A stretch of 64,000 nucleotides of DNA from Glandiceps talaboti (Eukaryota > Hemichordata > Enteropneusta > Spengelidae), in contig NC_135566.1 of NCBI RefSeq assembly GCF_964340395.1, positions 6,484,501 through 6,548,500 of the forward strand, written 5' to 3'. Within the stretch, counting starts at the first letter, position 1; each line of letters opens with the position of its first letter. This document shows positions 1 to 13,288 of the stretch, one piece after another. The notes under the pieces are model-generated. The model was given only the letters and a program-made list of their open reading frames with translations, did no database searches and was not told where the DNA came from. The position numbers and the translations under genes were made by a program.

Positions 1-210
1 TCGTTCAGCCACGGAAAATAAGAGTTACCTAAGGAGCCTTCTTACGTCAGTCGAAGACGAGAAATGGCAACATCTTCAAATCACAAGGGAGATTAAAATT
101 TATAATATACAGAAGTAAGTTTTACGACGTTCGAGGTTTTGGTGGCGCACATTCCCAACGCATTAGAACAAGCGTTGTCGTGATATAAACGACCAAGAAA
201 TAAGCCAATG
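1..210 (+). repeat. R1 dispersed repeat, copy 1 (may be cut by the window edge)
   Basis: Diverged copy of a short repeat also found at 4388-4695 (minus), 13030-13288 and 52595-52880. Shared blocks in the same order are an AGCC(g/a)nGGAAAATA start, a 'GACCTA..GG' segment, a 'GTCGAAGACGAGAA' segment near base 50, and a distal 'CGTTGTCGTGAT...ACGACCA' segment near 170-205. It has no ORF. The left end coincides with the window start, so the true boundary is unknown. Assignment rests on by-eye alignment. Confidence 0.55.
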
Positions 211-3200
211 TTGCTTTGTTCATCCGGACGCGTTACACTTGGTTTACCTGTGGTGTAAATAACGATGTTTTATCTGTATGGCTTTAAGAGTAACTAATTA
301 ACAAAAATAGACCCCAGGGAATTAGCCATACTCGCCTTATTGACTGAATGTGACAAATTAAATATAGGCTACGATGTGAATTAAGCTTTAGTTGCTGGTA
401 TATATTGCCAAAACACTAGATTAAATATTAACACTAACTTTATCACAACAGCATCTGTCAACAATTCCCTGAACTGACACGACTTATTAGACGTGCACTG
501 TGTTTTTATTAAATATCAATAGATAAGTAATCAATAGTAAGATTTACACGATGCCTATCTTTTATAACACAACAAAAGGAAATGAATTTGTTCATACAAG
601 CAATGAAAATGTGATCTTCACATTTGAAAGCTGTTATGTTGACGTCAACATATATTAACCTTTATCATCAATGCTTTAATAAGTTATCATTTTGTAGGAT
701 TTTGATTTACAATTTCCCCCTCCGGCAGCAGTGTTCTAATATATATATATATACATATCTTAACACTTCTGTCACAGTTGTTTAGCTGCTGTTGATTCAT
801 TACCATTACCACTTGCGAGTAGTAGTGATATGCCATACATATAATCATTAGATTAATTTAATAACTTTCCTTAAATGAGTTGGGTTGGTAGAAAGATACC
901 ACGCATGCGTTAGTGAGAAAGAAAATTATATATTTTGAATAGGTAAAATCAACAGTATAGTTAGACGTTATTGTAGCCTTTAGTCTGGTTTGACGGGCAA
1001 TCATTCAAGACGTGGTACAGGTAAGTATACAGCGTGAAGACTATCTATATTAAGTAGTTTTTATTTAAAAGACTTTCGATTCTGTTTATACCAGCTTATA
1101 TGTATGTTATCATCTGTTGAAAGGATTTTATATGCTGTTTTTCATGTTTTCATTTTATTTTTCCTTGTATTATTTTCGAAAATCAGGCGACACAAATTCC
1201 AAACGATATCGCGTTTAGATCATATAGTTACTTAAGTTATTTTCCTGTTGATACCATCATATTGTAAAATTCGTGTAATCGTCGGTCGTGTTTTCAAACA
1301 AGGCTATCCGAGATACTGAGAGTAATGTGTACACAATCAACTTTAACCATTGACAGGCAATCATTTACAAGCAGAATTTGTTACAAACAGGGAAAGTAAA
1401 CAACAGCACTGGATTAATATAACACTTGGCAAAGCATGTTGAAAGCACATAAGTATGTATGGTTTTGATAGGAATAGTTTTAAGACCTCATTACATGTAA
1501 AGCCGCGTGTACATGAAATGAAAGATGAATCGAAATCGTCTGTGAATGTGAGCTAACTAAATTATGTAAAGAGGCCTTTCTTGTCAAATGATTGAATGTA
1601 GCTTGTCTCTGCACTTCCAATATGCTGTGCCAAATGTTATCAATCCAATTTATGTGCTTACCTTACCCATTTGTCACAACCTCGCTTGTAAATGCTTGAC
1701 AGTCTCTGGTTGTAACCATCTTTTTCACTTGCTTGTCTAATGTAAACCCCACATATTGACTTACCACTAATCGAACCATTGATACGTACAAATCGATATA
1801 CCTTCTTGCGTAAAATCACGCATCACTAGACTTAAATATGAAATGTATCATGATATTACGGATACTGATTTTCTGTGCATGTACTTACTAAAACATTCAT
1901 GCGTTTTTCAATTATATTTTGGAGCATTATAAGCATATTAGCTCTTAGATAAGCGGATCTTAAATCTTTCAAAGGCAATGCTCAGAGTTATACATTAGCC
2001 TCAAGTTATATAATATTGTTATCTCTCCTATCTCAAAATTTGTTCACGTTGGGAGACGGTTGGTCAGTCACTTTGATTACCTGCTCAAGTATCGAACATT
2101 ACATATCTTTTTCTTTGGCAATATGGTGCTTGAAACAAATACAGATAGTTGAAACAAATACAGATGTAAAAATAATTAATACATGAGGATTTTATATTTC
2201 ACATGTGCACTCAGAAATAGAGAAATTGAAAAAGAACAAACACAATGAAGGTACAAAAAATGAATAAAGGCAATACAAATTTAATGTAAACCAAACCATA
2301 TTCATTTGAAAAGAATATACGTCGTTTATTTATGAAACATGGAGGGTATGTATTAAATAGAACCACTGAAAATAATTCGTATGATTAAGACATTGGAATC
2401 TAAAAGGTTAAAACTTCGCCTTGTCAAGAATGCAGTAGATCAAATTGTCAGTTGGACTTGACTTTGGGTACATTATGACCGATGTTGCTTTGCTATTAAC
2501 CCCCACAAATATATTGATTCAAGCGAAAGTAAGGTAGTACAGATAATTACTTTTTTTTAAGTGTGGACAGCCTTCTACAGTGAAGTGTAATGGTTCATGC
2601 TGTGCGATGTTTCTAAACCAAAGAGCGATTGAAACCCACTTGGCAACAAGGCAATAAATGTCAGATCCATAAAACACCTGATCAAATATTACAACATACG
2701 AACATAATTAAAATGCTTTATTTATAAGAATGCTTATGCTTGACTTAAAGTGTGTTTATGCCACAATTCAGATGTATATAAAAGCAGAAATGGTTCCGCT
2801 CATAGTAGAGCTAAATGTATATAACATAAATGCGTCTTTTACGATACTATACTATACTATACTATACTATACTATACTATACTATACTATACTATAACAT
2901 AACATAGCACTGTGTAACATAACAGCATAATATAACAACAAAACATAGTATAACGTAATATAACATAATATAGGAAGACGAAATGTTGCAGGAAACTATG
3001 ATATATACATAAAATATATTTAGTACTACTGTTAAAGTGCTTTTTACAGCATTAGCTTAGAAAAGATGCGGAGAAGCAGTCACAAAGGACCACTACAATA
3101 ATCGTTAGCGTGCAAAGAGTTAGATATTGCAGATTTAACAGATTAAACAAACGCTACAGCAGAGGAAACACATTTCTAAGACTGATGGATAGGTAGATGT

Positions 3201-4387
3201 TATTGGTTTCAAAGTTTATACAGATGGATACCCACAAATGTAATTACTGATTTCCCGAGAGGTGAATTAGATGCTTACATTCACACACTATTCTGACAGC
3301 TCTTATCTCCTTATTAAAGGTCAGCATTGTCTTGTTATAACATTTTAGTGTTGATACAGTGACAGACAGGAAATATCACCTTTTCAGAATGAATTAAGAA
3401 CACTTCAGGTATATTTAATTCCCCTTTGTTATGAGTATTTATGAGACGTTTACTGTGTTATTGAAATAGAACACTGTTTGCATTTCTGATTTGATCCTCG
3501 GCATTCTTCCTGTATAAGACGTTTGCATGTTTGTGGAATATTTAATGTGGCATATACCCACTTGACATTTATCAATAGATATTCCTTCATCACGTTGCTA
3601 AGCTAGAGAGTTTTATTACATTATATCTTGTTATGTCAGATGAGACCAGGTAGAGATACGTCCCTGTTGAAATTAATGCTACCCTGGAGTATTGATATAA
3701 TCTTAAAACAATTTAATATAAATGCTAAGCCTATGGGGGTGGGTTAATGTCCTGTAACATTATTATCGAGCTCAGCATAACCGAACATTATTATTAAAGG
3801 ACACAAAGCTAGTTTATACGTATTTTGGCGTTGTGTTTGCTGCATGCATATTTAAAAGGTACTCACAGTATTGTACTTATTAAAGCACACTTAACCACCA
3901 CTCATAAACGATTCGATGACGTAATTTATGATACGTATAAAAATATTCAGTGCATCCCTACTGCAATCAAGTGTTGTAACAAGTGTGCTAGAAGACAATT
4001 GCAATGTAACAGTTATAGAAGACAGAGTATCGACATTTAGTGTTCTATTTATTTACACTTGATTAAACATTTACAAAACTCAGTTTGTGCACTTTAATAT
4101 CCGCTAGCATTTGGCGAGGATGTGAATCATAATATAATACATGCACCGATTTTGTTTGACACTAAGTAAATTCTATGCACTCATCATGCCCACTTAAAGA
4201 AGTTTTTGGGAAGAACTTACGCTGCATTAAAAGCTTTCTGAAGTATTCTTCTTAATGAAGCATACTTAACCATCAACTACTATTCATAGAACTTAAATTT
4301 AGTATTCATGAATAATATGTAAATGATTTGATGATATGATTTTTTATACCATGCGCGATCCAAGTTGAACAAAATATATGTAATATA
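211..4387. other. AT-rich non-coding stretch
   Basis: No convincing coding sequence. ORFs are short, have random composition and lack recognisable domains. A strong splice-donor-like site (CAG|GTAAGT) lies at 1020/1021, preceded by an acceptor-like TTTAG at 981-983. A 37-nt non-coding exon could sit between them, but nothing else supports it. The stretch also contains the ACTAT array and the TAACA-rich tract that follows it. Confidence 0.5.
2846..2895. repeat. (ACTAT)n microsatellite
   Basis: About ten near-perfect ACTAT pentamers, followed to about 2972 by a degenerate TAACATAA-rich tract. Confidence 0.95.
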
Positions 4388-4695
4388 CACTCTGGTCGCT
4401 CTACGTCACGACAACTCGCATCTATGTCACGACAACGCGGGTCTACGTCACTGGTTCTGCTGTGTTCGAAATATGAGTCGAAACGTTCGAAATTGTTATT
4501 ACTTTCCCCGATTTTTCTTTGATATTGCTGGCGCTGGTATAATTATGTTATTCTACAATATTTGTCATCATACGTACTCGTGAACTAAGCGTTGTCACAA
4601 CGAGTCGCCAGACAAGTAGTGACAAAGGCCCCTTAGGTCACTCGTATTTTTCTTGGATGAAGGAAGAAAAATATTTGGGAATAACGTCTAAGTAT
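4388..4695 (-). repeat. R1 dispersed repeat, copy 2 (minus strand)
   Basis: Read on the minus strand, this copy keeps the R1 order: 'GAGTGACCTAAGGGG', then 'GTCTGGCGACTCGTTG', a ~100-bp spacer with 'AACAATTTCGAACGTTT' and 'CATATTTCGAACAC', then 'CCAGTGACGTAGAC', 'GTCGTGAC' and 'GTAGAGCGACCAG'. The TGACGTAGA-type segment is repeated inside it. A 72-codon ORF on the plus strand here is a by-product of the repeat, not a gene. Confidence 0.7.
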
Positions 4696-5373
4696 ACTGT
4701 TACTAGAATGTCAAGGAAACACATAATAAACATGCCACCAACTGTACAAAGCACTCGAGAAACGACTCTCATGTTATCGAAGACCCACTTCGAAATTAGA
4801 CCAAGTATTTTGACTGGCTAGACAAACTTTATGTCGATGGTTTAGCCGAAATAGTTTTTTCATGCCAGTGGTCAACAACGCACCATCTTATAAAATGACC
4901 TTTAAAATCCGGGTCGAAAACATACACAACTTTTCAAAGTATGTTGTCTCTCCTTGCGTCAAGAAACCATGTGACAGTGTATTCACTGTTATGCACTGAT
5001 TCATGGAATACTGGATAGGATAAGGAATTAGGCGAATTCCTTATAATGAAAGATTAACATCTGATTCACAGGAACAGTAATGCTGGAAGGTATGAAGCTA
5101 TGCGAATGCCATTTCCTTGTGGTGTAGATATAGTGATAGCGAAGAACAGTTTCTGATGTACTGGTAAATGTCAAATGCAAATGAGTTTCAAATAACACGT
5201 TAAGCTATAGCTTCGAGCTATACGATATCGTTGTCAAAGTTGAAATCACCTGCTGGTATAAGAAGTTGCCACTGCTTGTAATATCTCTCAAATTACCTCT
5301 GTAAAGGTGATCATTAATAAGTTCTAGAGGCAATGGGGAAATATTATACTGTATTAGTCTATTTATCAGTTAC

Positions 5374-5402
5374 AACCAACCAACCAACCAACCAACCAAC
5401 CA
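5374..5402. repeat. (AACC)n microsatellite
   Basis: Seven tandem AACC units. Confidence 0.9.
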
Positions 5403-6829
5403 GTACACAGTGTACTATTTGAATACACTTAGTAGATAGAAGATGTACAGAAAAAGAGCGAAGTAGCAAACTTGTAATCTACAATTAACGAAGAGTGTAT
5501 TATGATTCAACTAGATGTTGTCATTACATTTGTTCATAGCCTCACATGTCATAGCGAAGTGAAACTTGCTATTTGATTACTTAATTGATTAGTTGTTCTG
5601 ATAGGATAAAATATGAAAGCGTTACCGTGACATTTCATCTTGCTGCATTTCACAGTTCATGTGACCCATGCATCTAAACCTTTTGTAAGGCTACTGTAAT
5701 TTCCACTAATTCCTTCTGAAATTTGTATGTTTTCTCTTATTTTGAGCGACAGTTATCTTCTTTGAACTATCTATTTGAATATCAGTTACTTATGGAAATC
5801 ATCAGGGAACAAAGCTTAAATGAATTCAAAACTACGATAAAACTATAGCACAGAAAAGTAGGTAGTAAACATCTCGTGTGTAAATGATTTCGCTGCAATT
5901 ACAGTGGCTCTAATGGATTGAATTGCCACTAAAGAGTAGACAGAGTTATATGGGACCCTTGTGTTTATATAGGTCTGTGTCAGGGTAGTAATTTTACAAC
6001 ACTATGATTATGACATTCGTTTTCGAAGTCGCTTTGATAGATATGTACTTGTTAGCAAAGTTATATCACCACACTCATTTTAAGCACATCTTATTGAAAA
6101 ACATTCGAGTGTTGAATTGTAAATGCATTTATCATCTCAGCCTGTACTGTAACGCAAAGAAGGGCGCGTAACTCGTTTTGGGAATTTACGTTTGGTTATA
6201 GTGAGTGTTTCCTTAGCTGATTAAAGATTTCAACACGTTTATTGGCTTATAGGCTTACTGAGCTTGGTGATATTGATCGTATTTAATGGGCCTAAACGAA
6301 GAAATATAGAGACATATATACCTCTAATGACATAATTCTGATCCACTATCTCATGCGATGGACATCTAGACTCTACGTCGCCTAAGGTCTTGACAAAAAC
6401 GTATATCTTCCGTTTTTGAAGAACGAATAACAATTTCAAAACTGAACATTTGACCCTTAATCAACTTTTCGGCTCGATTAGTCGATCGTCGGAATGTATT
6501 TTCTTAACTATGTCTTATTACATATAGATTCTTGTGATAACTACCATATATCAAACTTAAATTTACTTCGATGTAACACGTTTGATTTGTTCCCACTTAC
6601 CTTATACGCTAAACAACGTTATGAGATAACACAATGACATGTTTCTAACATTTAATCGAGATATTGGAATACCGATTGAAATAAACAGGGAAAGCATGGC
6701 AGTTATTAACTTCTCAGCAACATTATAATGATGTCTAAATAATGACCCTATTGTATCAAGGGATATCCTCTATGAATTAAGAAAATATCACATTCGGCCT
6801 GAAATGAATCCATGTTTTAAATAGGGACA

Positions 6830-6841
6830 AACACACACACA

Positions 6842-6873
<32 letters not shown>
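6830..6873. repeat. (CA)n-(CTGT)n compound microsatellite
   Basis: A short CA run passes directly into about seven CTGT tetramers. Confidence 0.9.
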
Positions 6874-6875
<2 letters not shown>

Positions 6876-9800
6876 AAAGAGATGGCCGTAGTTTTCGCTA
6901 AATGTCAACAACACAACAAATACAATAGGATAATGGTCTGGTAAACGTTGAGGGGTGATGACCACTATCTTCCATGACAATGACAATAAAATCGCTCATT
7001 TGGCTTTGAGGATCGTGTGTATAAATCAATACATTCTGTCCAGAGTAGGCTCCGCTTTTCACGTACGTAATATGTGTAGATAAATGGTACTTCAGAGTCT
7101 CCTACAGCTACCATACACTCTTGCGTAGATTATGTTTATGGTTGAGTGTGCTTACACAACAAACTACCTAAAGCCGTTATATATACACAACGATAATCAC
7201 TTGGACAAACACATTTACGTATACAATAACATGCAACATTGAATTCTAATGGTTTTTAAAAATATATTTTGTGTTTTAATTGGACCCTTTGCTTGCAAAT
7301 TTCCAGGCATAATCTACAGTCAAGTCCTCTGTCCTTGGGGATTATTCCTTTTAGTATCAAAGTCTATCCAGTTTAATGAATTTGCTACACACAACAGACT
7401 GCATTTAAGGTTTGGTATGAACAAAGGAAAACGAAGGTCTGGGTATATGGACCATACAAAGTTTCAACGCAATGTTGCAATGATTGTGTTTGTGTCTACA
7501 ATGAATAATGAAGCTCTGTAACAATAAATACAATTTGGTCTTAGGATTGAAAGTTTGCACTACTGTAACAGTCATTTAATGACTTACTATATATTTTGTT
7601 GAAATGATATTTCTTGCTACACTAAAGTGATACAATCCACTTATGAACTTGAGATTTATTTGACATCCCCTGTAAATCGAACTGCTTTCTTTTGCCTTAC
7701 TTTTTATACTGTTTTTAACAGCTACCAATTTTAATTCATTTGGCATACTAACTTACTGGGGCTGTTGTGTTCACAAGTGCACTGACCCACAGTTCTTCAA
7801 AGTTCAAAATTAATTGACCGCTTGAAGGGGTATATCCGCACAAAAGCTCTCTGGTTGATACATCAGTCTTAACTCATTGAAAATAAGTGTAAATGCAAAT
7901 ACTTAAATTTACAATCATGCTCCTTGTGAAAAACTGTCAAAGTTATTCTTTCTTTATATATTACCCATTGCCGTACGATTTTAATTATGCATATCTTATT
8001 TTCTGAAAATGATTTAGTAACACTTACTATACGATGACCATGCACATAGAAGCTTGTTTCGATTAAAGGGTAGTCAATGAGTTGTGCTTAACTCCATGCA
8101 CACTTCATTGAAATGTAATTTCGTCGGTAAAAGGTAATTTGGTCTCGAATATATGGTAAATTCTATGGTTAAATGACATGTGTCAATACATTTTCTTTCA
8201 GAGGGTTAATGCAAAGACGTCACAACAGATAACGCTGTGACAGTCTTTACTTTGTGGTGACACATACCCACAAAAGGTCAACCTTTGCTTTTCCCCCGAT
8301 ATGAGATTATAAATTTCCAATTTTGATAAACGCTAAGCTAACGTTTTAGCTGTTCGTTTAGTTAAGACGTATTGTAAATACTTCTACAGTGGGTTAAAGT
8401 GTTTTAAGGATGTTAAACACTCGGGGAAAATGTCATTTGCGTTTTTGTGATGTTCATCTTTTCTATCAAAGACAACTGCATTTGTATGGATTTTGTTGGC
8501 AGAAGACGTGATGACGCTCTGGTCAATTAATATCTCATTTGCATACTATTGTGTGGTATGAATTATTTTGTTCCCGCGTTTATCGCGTTAACCCCCCTCC
8601 ACACCAAAAGCTAAATATACGATGAAATTGGCTGTTTATCACTTGTTGCATCCATTTACGAACAGCAATAAAAGACACAATGTGGAAATTATAAACAACA
8701 TCTGAAATTATAGAATACCAATTCCGTTTACAGCTGTGCAATGTTCGCATATATTCCCTCATACACTCTAACAAACCAATGCTTAGATGGGTGGTTCGGT
8801 ATACCCAATTCCATCCCACCATCACCACCACCACCACCATCACCAGCAGTGAAAGGCAATTTATATTATATTTGTCTGAAATCAAGTAACTGCTTTTTAT
8901 AGTTCGTATAATAAAGCCTCCACTTCACTGATTGCAATCATGTTATTCGCAACTTTCAATTGGTTCGGGCTTACTCAACTAATACATTGCATTTGCACTC
9001 ATGTTTTCATACAAATATTTCCATCTCCTGTTGGCCAAATGATTTTCAATGCTCTTATATGTAACAAAGGACCATCACTTAGTAAGATGTGTGGAGAATT
9101 ACTAATACCGCTACGATGGACTAGTAATCACACTGAACAATGTGCTGAGAAGTAGAGTGCGCCTACGAAACATCTATATATACTTGTGAAATAAAGCGAA
9201 CAATCCGGAATCCTAGACAAACTCGTGATTAACTGAAAGTAACTGCTTTTTTAAAGGAAATAAAATCCTCGAGGGCTTGATTGGGTTACTTACATTAAAC
9301 CATACTACGTAATAACTAATAGAAGTTAATGCGGGGATTAAGTCTGCAATTTATGATGTTAAAAGTGTCTTAAGAGTGGTTTGCTTTGCATAAGGATCGC
9401 TGTCTGTTGACCATTTCGTTAGTCAAGTTTCCAGTACTGTAGCGGAAACATGTGTAGGTGATGAATGTTGCCCTTATAACTCCGTATTGCACACGAAGAT
9501 GTAACAATCTTTCAGGTATTCCTGTATCTTGAGGTAATGGTGCATTTCCAAATACACGTATTCCTGCTCGCGATCTTCGTGTCATTTTATTTGGTGCACA
9601 TACTTGTTTTTCTCATAGTGTTATGGATATTGTCAAGCATATTACGTAATTCACAACCCCGTAAAACCTTTCCTTATGGCTGTTGAATGAGCCCCTTAGA
9701 TGTACTTAAAAACAAACTTACCGCGCACTTTCAGAACACACTTCAATATTCGCATCTATTTGATTATATCTCGATTAAAGTTACATTTAATTGATACTCG

Positions 9801-9941
9801 TACACTGAATAAGTAAGAACTGTCCACTAAATCGTGAATGATGTGGAACTACTATTAGTGGTTACATTTGGGTATATATGACCATACTTGTTAGTTTTTA
9901 GCAAGCAAAATGTGATATATCATCGATTCCCTCATTTTCAG

Positions 9942-10027
9942 GTCTTTGATGGTAACGATTCACAGTGACTTAAAAACAGTCGAACAAGATAGTTTCTCCA
10001 CGTGTTATCTGTTTTACTCTGTATTTG
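9942..10027 (+). other. Candidate orphan exon (86 nt)
   Basis: Bounded by a good acceptor (CCCTCATTTTCAG, AG at 9940-9941) and a strong donor (TTTG|GTAAGTATT, GT at 10028-10029). One frame is open throughout and includes an ATG at 9949, giving about 28 residues of no recognised family. It could be a 5'UTR exon of a downstream plus-strand gene such as the receptor at 41.5 kb, or a chance pairing of splice-like sites. Only splice signals support it. Confidence 0.25.
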
Positions 10028-10430
10028 GTAAGTATTCAATTATTAGGTAGATAGCTTGCATTTAACAAGTTGTATATATTGGTCAAGCTTATAGCCAAAA
10101 ATAGTTATTTAGAAGGATGTTTAGTATGGAAGTAAACAATTTATAGGCAAACGATGTCCGTTTAATATTTACAGAATGATTTAGTTATTGTGTAAACCAG
10201 GATTAGTTTCTCTTTCTAGGATTTAGCTTATAAGGCCTTGGCTACCACAATATTAACTTGCATTTTAAACCTTTTGACCTGTTACAAAACTGTTTGCTGT
10301 CACAAGTATGAGTAATGGACAAGCACCGTGTTCGAGGCAGCATCGAAGAGAAAATGAGATGAAAGATGCATTAAGACAATGAGACAATACAGTCGTGCCT
10401 CAGTAAACACTGACAATTCAGGATAACACA

Positions 10431-10452
10431 TGGATGGATGGATGGATGGATG
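10431..10452. repeat. (GGAT)n microsatellite
   Basis: Five to six GGAT/TGGA tetramers. Confidence 0.9.
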
Positions 10453-11535
10453 TGCGGATGTGATGGGTAATTGAGAGACGGAGGGAGAAGAGCAAGTAAA
10501 GGAGTCTATCGGAAATGAGAGAAACAAGTAACTATCTTCAATTTGATATCATATATCTATGAAATGCACACGATCATCTATAGAATTGTCTAATCTGAAT
10601 TCAGAGCAGCAGGAAATTACTTTTATGGAGGGATAATAAAAATCACGACACATGGAAAATAGAAAATTCATTTTCAAGTTTCCCATTGACTAACATAAGT
10701 GTTACTGTCATTAGAAGTTTAAGTAGAACGAATCGTGCGGATACAATTTTCTGCAGCTATTAAGATAGTGTCACGTTGACATCAGAAACCTGACATTGAA
10801 ATATACACTGCGGGATCAATCGGCAATCAGTAAATTACTCGGCTTCAATGAACACGTCGAAAGAGTGCAATTTATCAAATGAGGAAATGTAATTTCAGCA
10901 GCTAAATACTTAACTGATATCACTTTTCAAAAAGTAATGATGCCATTCCGTAGCTAGAACAACTAGTACTAGGATGCAATCTTGAATATTACTCCCACAT
11001 CTTCTTCAAGTGGGGATTTAATAGTTTGATAACTTTCAAAAGGTCGAAGCAGTGATGTACATGCACATTTGAATATTTCTAAGTGTGTCACAGATACAAT
11101 CACATCCATAGATCTGAATTGGGTTATCGTTATTCGTACATTTACTGCTATGCCATCTGTCAAATAATAACTTAACGACTTCATTGCTAGCAATGACTGT
11201 TAATAATATTGGGAATGCAGATGCGAGACCGTATTGTCCAATTCCTTAACTGCTGAAAACCTGTTCTGAATGCTCTTATTTCTCAGCTTTATGTAACTTC
11301 CCGATACTATCGGTTTTGACATAGCGCAGTCGAACATGACCATGACCAACGTCAGTCTGGCTATGTTTTTGATAATAGCAGGCAATTTTAAGACTATTAC
11401 CCAAGGTTAATGAAAACTAAATGGTGGGGAATTGCCGTGGACGAATATGGGGGAGATGAAGTACAGTAACTATACTAATTCTTTCATATTCGTGCAAGCA
11501 CGTTAGTTAAGTCGGTAAAATTACATGATTCATAT

Positions 11536-11704
11536 AATTACACACATGATCTAACACATTTTAGTCTTCAGAAATTGCTGACAACCAGCTGTGGCTTCAA
11601 TACTTCACATTTTGCATTAACCCGAAGCGTTCTAAGAAGTAATTTTGGATAGTACACGGAGTCACCGTAGGCATTGTGATTTCATGTTCTTGGTGCAACT
11701 AGTA
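11536..11704 (+). repeat. 169-bp direct repeat, unit A
   Basis: Pairs with 12154-12322 in the same orientation. Long shared blocks include 'TTTTAGTCTTCAGAAATT', 'AGCGTTCTAAGAA', 'GTAATTTTGGATAGTAC', 'GTCACCGTAGGCAT' and 'CTTGGTGCAACTAGTA'. There are about 20 differences and one or two 1-bp indels. It has no ORF. It may be a segmental duplication or two insertions of one element. Confidence 0.9.
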
Positions 11705-12153
11705 TTACTTCACATATATGCTTGTATGAAAACTGACATAAAACGTAAAATATCGATCTTTTGAGTTTGTTAGATTTGTAAAGTTAGATATAAATTTTAT
11801 AAAGAGGTACTTTCCCTGCATAGGAAAATTCATATGACATTTAATAAGTCGAATTTGTGGTAAAGTACAAATGTTTCCGACATCAAACGAGTGTTATCAT
11901 CAGAACAGATGCCGTTTCAAGGAGTGACAGATAAAATGCTTAAAATTAAAATACCGTCGTAAAGAAGCAATCCAACTCATCTCAACTAGACGTGACTAAT
12001 AACGCAAGGCTGATTACTGGCAAGCAAGATTGTATATAATATCTAATGAGCATCGTTACTACAATTGCTTTTATACAACGATTCTTTTTCCATATATACC
12101 AACCAACCAAGCACAACTATCCTGTACAAAATTAAGTCAGGTGTTGCTTAAAT

Positions 12154-12322
12154 AATTATATACATGATCAAACACATTTTAGTCTTCAGAAATTACTGAC
12201 AATCATATGAGGCTTCAACACTCCACATTTTCCATTACCCAAAGCGTTCTAAGAAAGTAATTTTGGATAGTACTCGGGGTCACCGTAGGCATCGTGATTT
12301 CATATTCTTGGTGCAACTAGTA
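12154..12322 (+). repeat. 169-bp direct repeat, unit B
   Basis: Second copy of the 11536-11704 segment, 618 bp downstream. Both copies start near AATTA(C/T)A(C/T)ACATGATC and end at CAACTAGTA. No clear target-site duplication flanks either copy. Confidence 0.9.
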
Positions 12323-13029
12323 GAACTCGTAAAGATATAAAAGTTGATCTCGATAACTAGGGTAATCACTACAATGTTCAAAAATTCAACGAGTTGATAA
12401 CATTATGGCAAAAAAGAGTCTAAAACGAAATTAAATCTTCATGTATCTACTTTATATCAACACTTTGCTTGATAAATGGGATTTATAGTTGCATCTAGTC
12501 AATCATTACTTGAGTGTAAGCATGTTGATTGATCAATAGATGGTACGCTAAGAAACCAGTTTTGTAATCGGATAAAGAGAGACTCTCTGGTAATCAATAA
12601 TAGCTTAATCAAATTGTAGTCAACATTGGGAGTTGGAATATTGAGTAGGGAAACCAGCTCTTCGTGATCGTTACATACCGCGTGGAGAAATCTTTTTCAA
12701 ATAAACAAATGGTATAGGCAAACTAAAACTTGAATTGGAGTTGAGATCAGTAGCTACTGCAACAGTCTTTTATGACATTTTCCCTCGTCCGCACGCCCAC
12801 TTCACAACATACATGTAATGACTACTTCTGACAGGTTGCCACAATCTTGTAGTAATACGACCTTGATTAGAATGCAACAGTATACGTTTAACAATTTAGC
12901 CGTTTCAAAAGATATTGTGATTGGTTGCTGAATATATAGATATCTCATAACATTTCTTTTTTTATCAGATTGAGTTTGATACTACCGTTCTTACTTAGAA
13001 TAATCAATTATTATTACCCAATATTTTGT

Positions 13030-13288
13030 CTTGTTCAGCAGAGGAAAATATGAACAACATAAGGGGTCACAACTTATCGAGTCGAAGACGAGAAGTAGCC
13101 GTTGTATAAGTGGTATTTCCGAATACATGAAGAAACATATTTGGAGTATGATACAAGTAGTGTATGCTTGACTTATGACCAATAAGGAACATATTGACGA
13201 TTCTGAACATTTTGACTCATTTACATTACCACCAATCCGATGACGCAGACGCGCCTTGTCATGACGTAGAACGACCAGGGTATATACT
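13030..13288 (+). repeat. R1 dispersed repeat, copy 3
   Basis: Starts TTCAGCAGAGGAAAATATG, continues through 'GGGGTCACAACTT', 'GAGTCGAAGACGAGAAGTAG', an AT-rich middle, and ends with 'CCGATGACGCAGACGCG', 'GTCATGACGTAGAACGACC' and a TATATA box-like run. Block order matches copies 2 and 4. The short ORFs on both strands here are repeat-derived. Confidence 0.75.

Larger units (their letters stand above)
4696..9941. other. Non-coding stretch, no gene seen
   Basis: AT-rich with scattered stops. It contains only small microsatellites: (AACC)n at 5374-5402, CA then (CTGT)n at 6830-6873, and a CAC-rich tract at 8815-8848. A 90-codon ORF at 7249-7521 has no domain, no splice context and no biased composition, and is not called. 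Confidence 0.5.

Noticed and set aside
7249-7521. 90-codon ORF as a secreted peptide
   Set aside because: Hydrophobic start, but no cleavage or processing sites, codon bias or splice signals. Within the length expected by chance.
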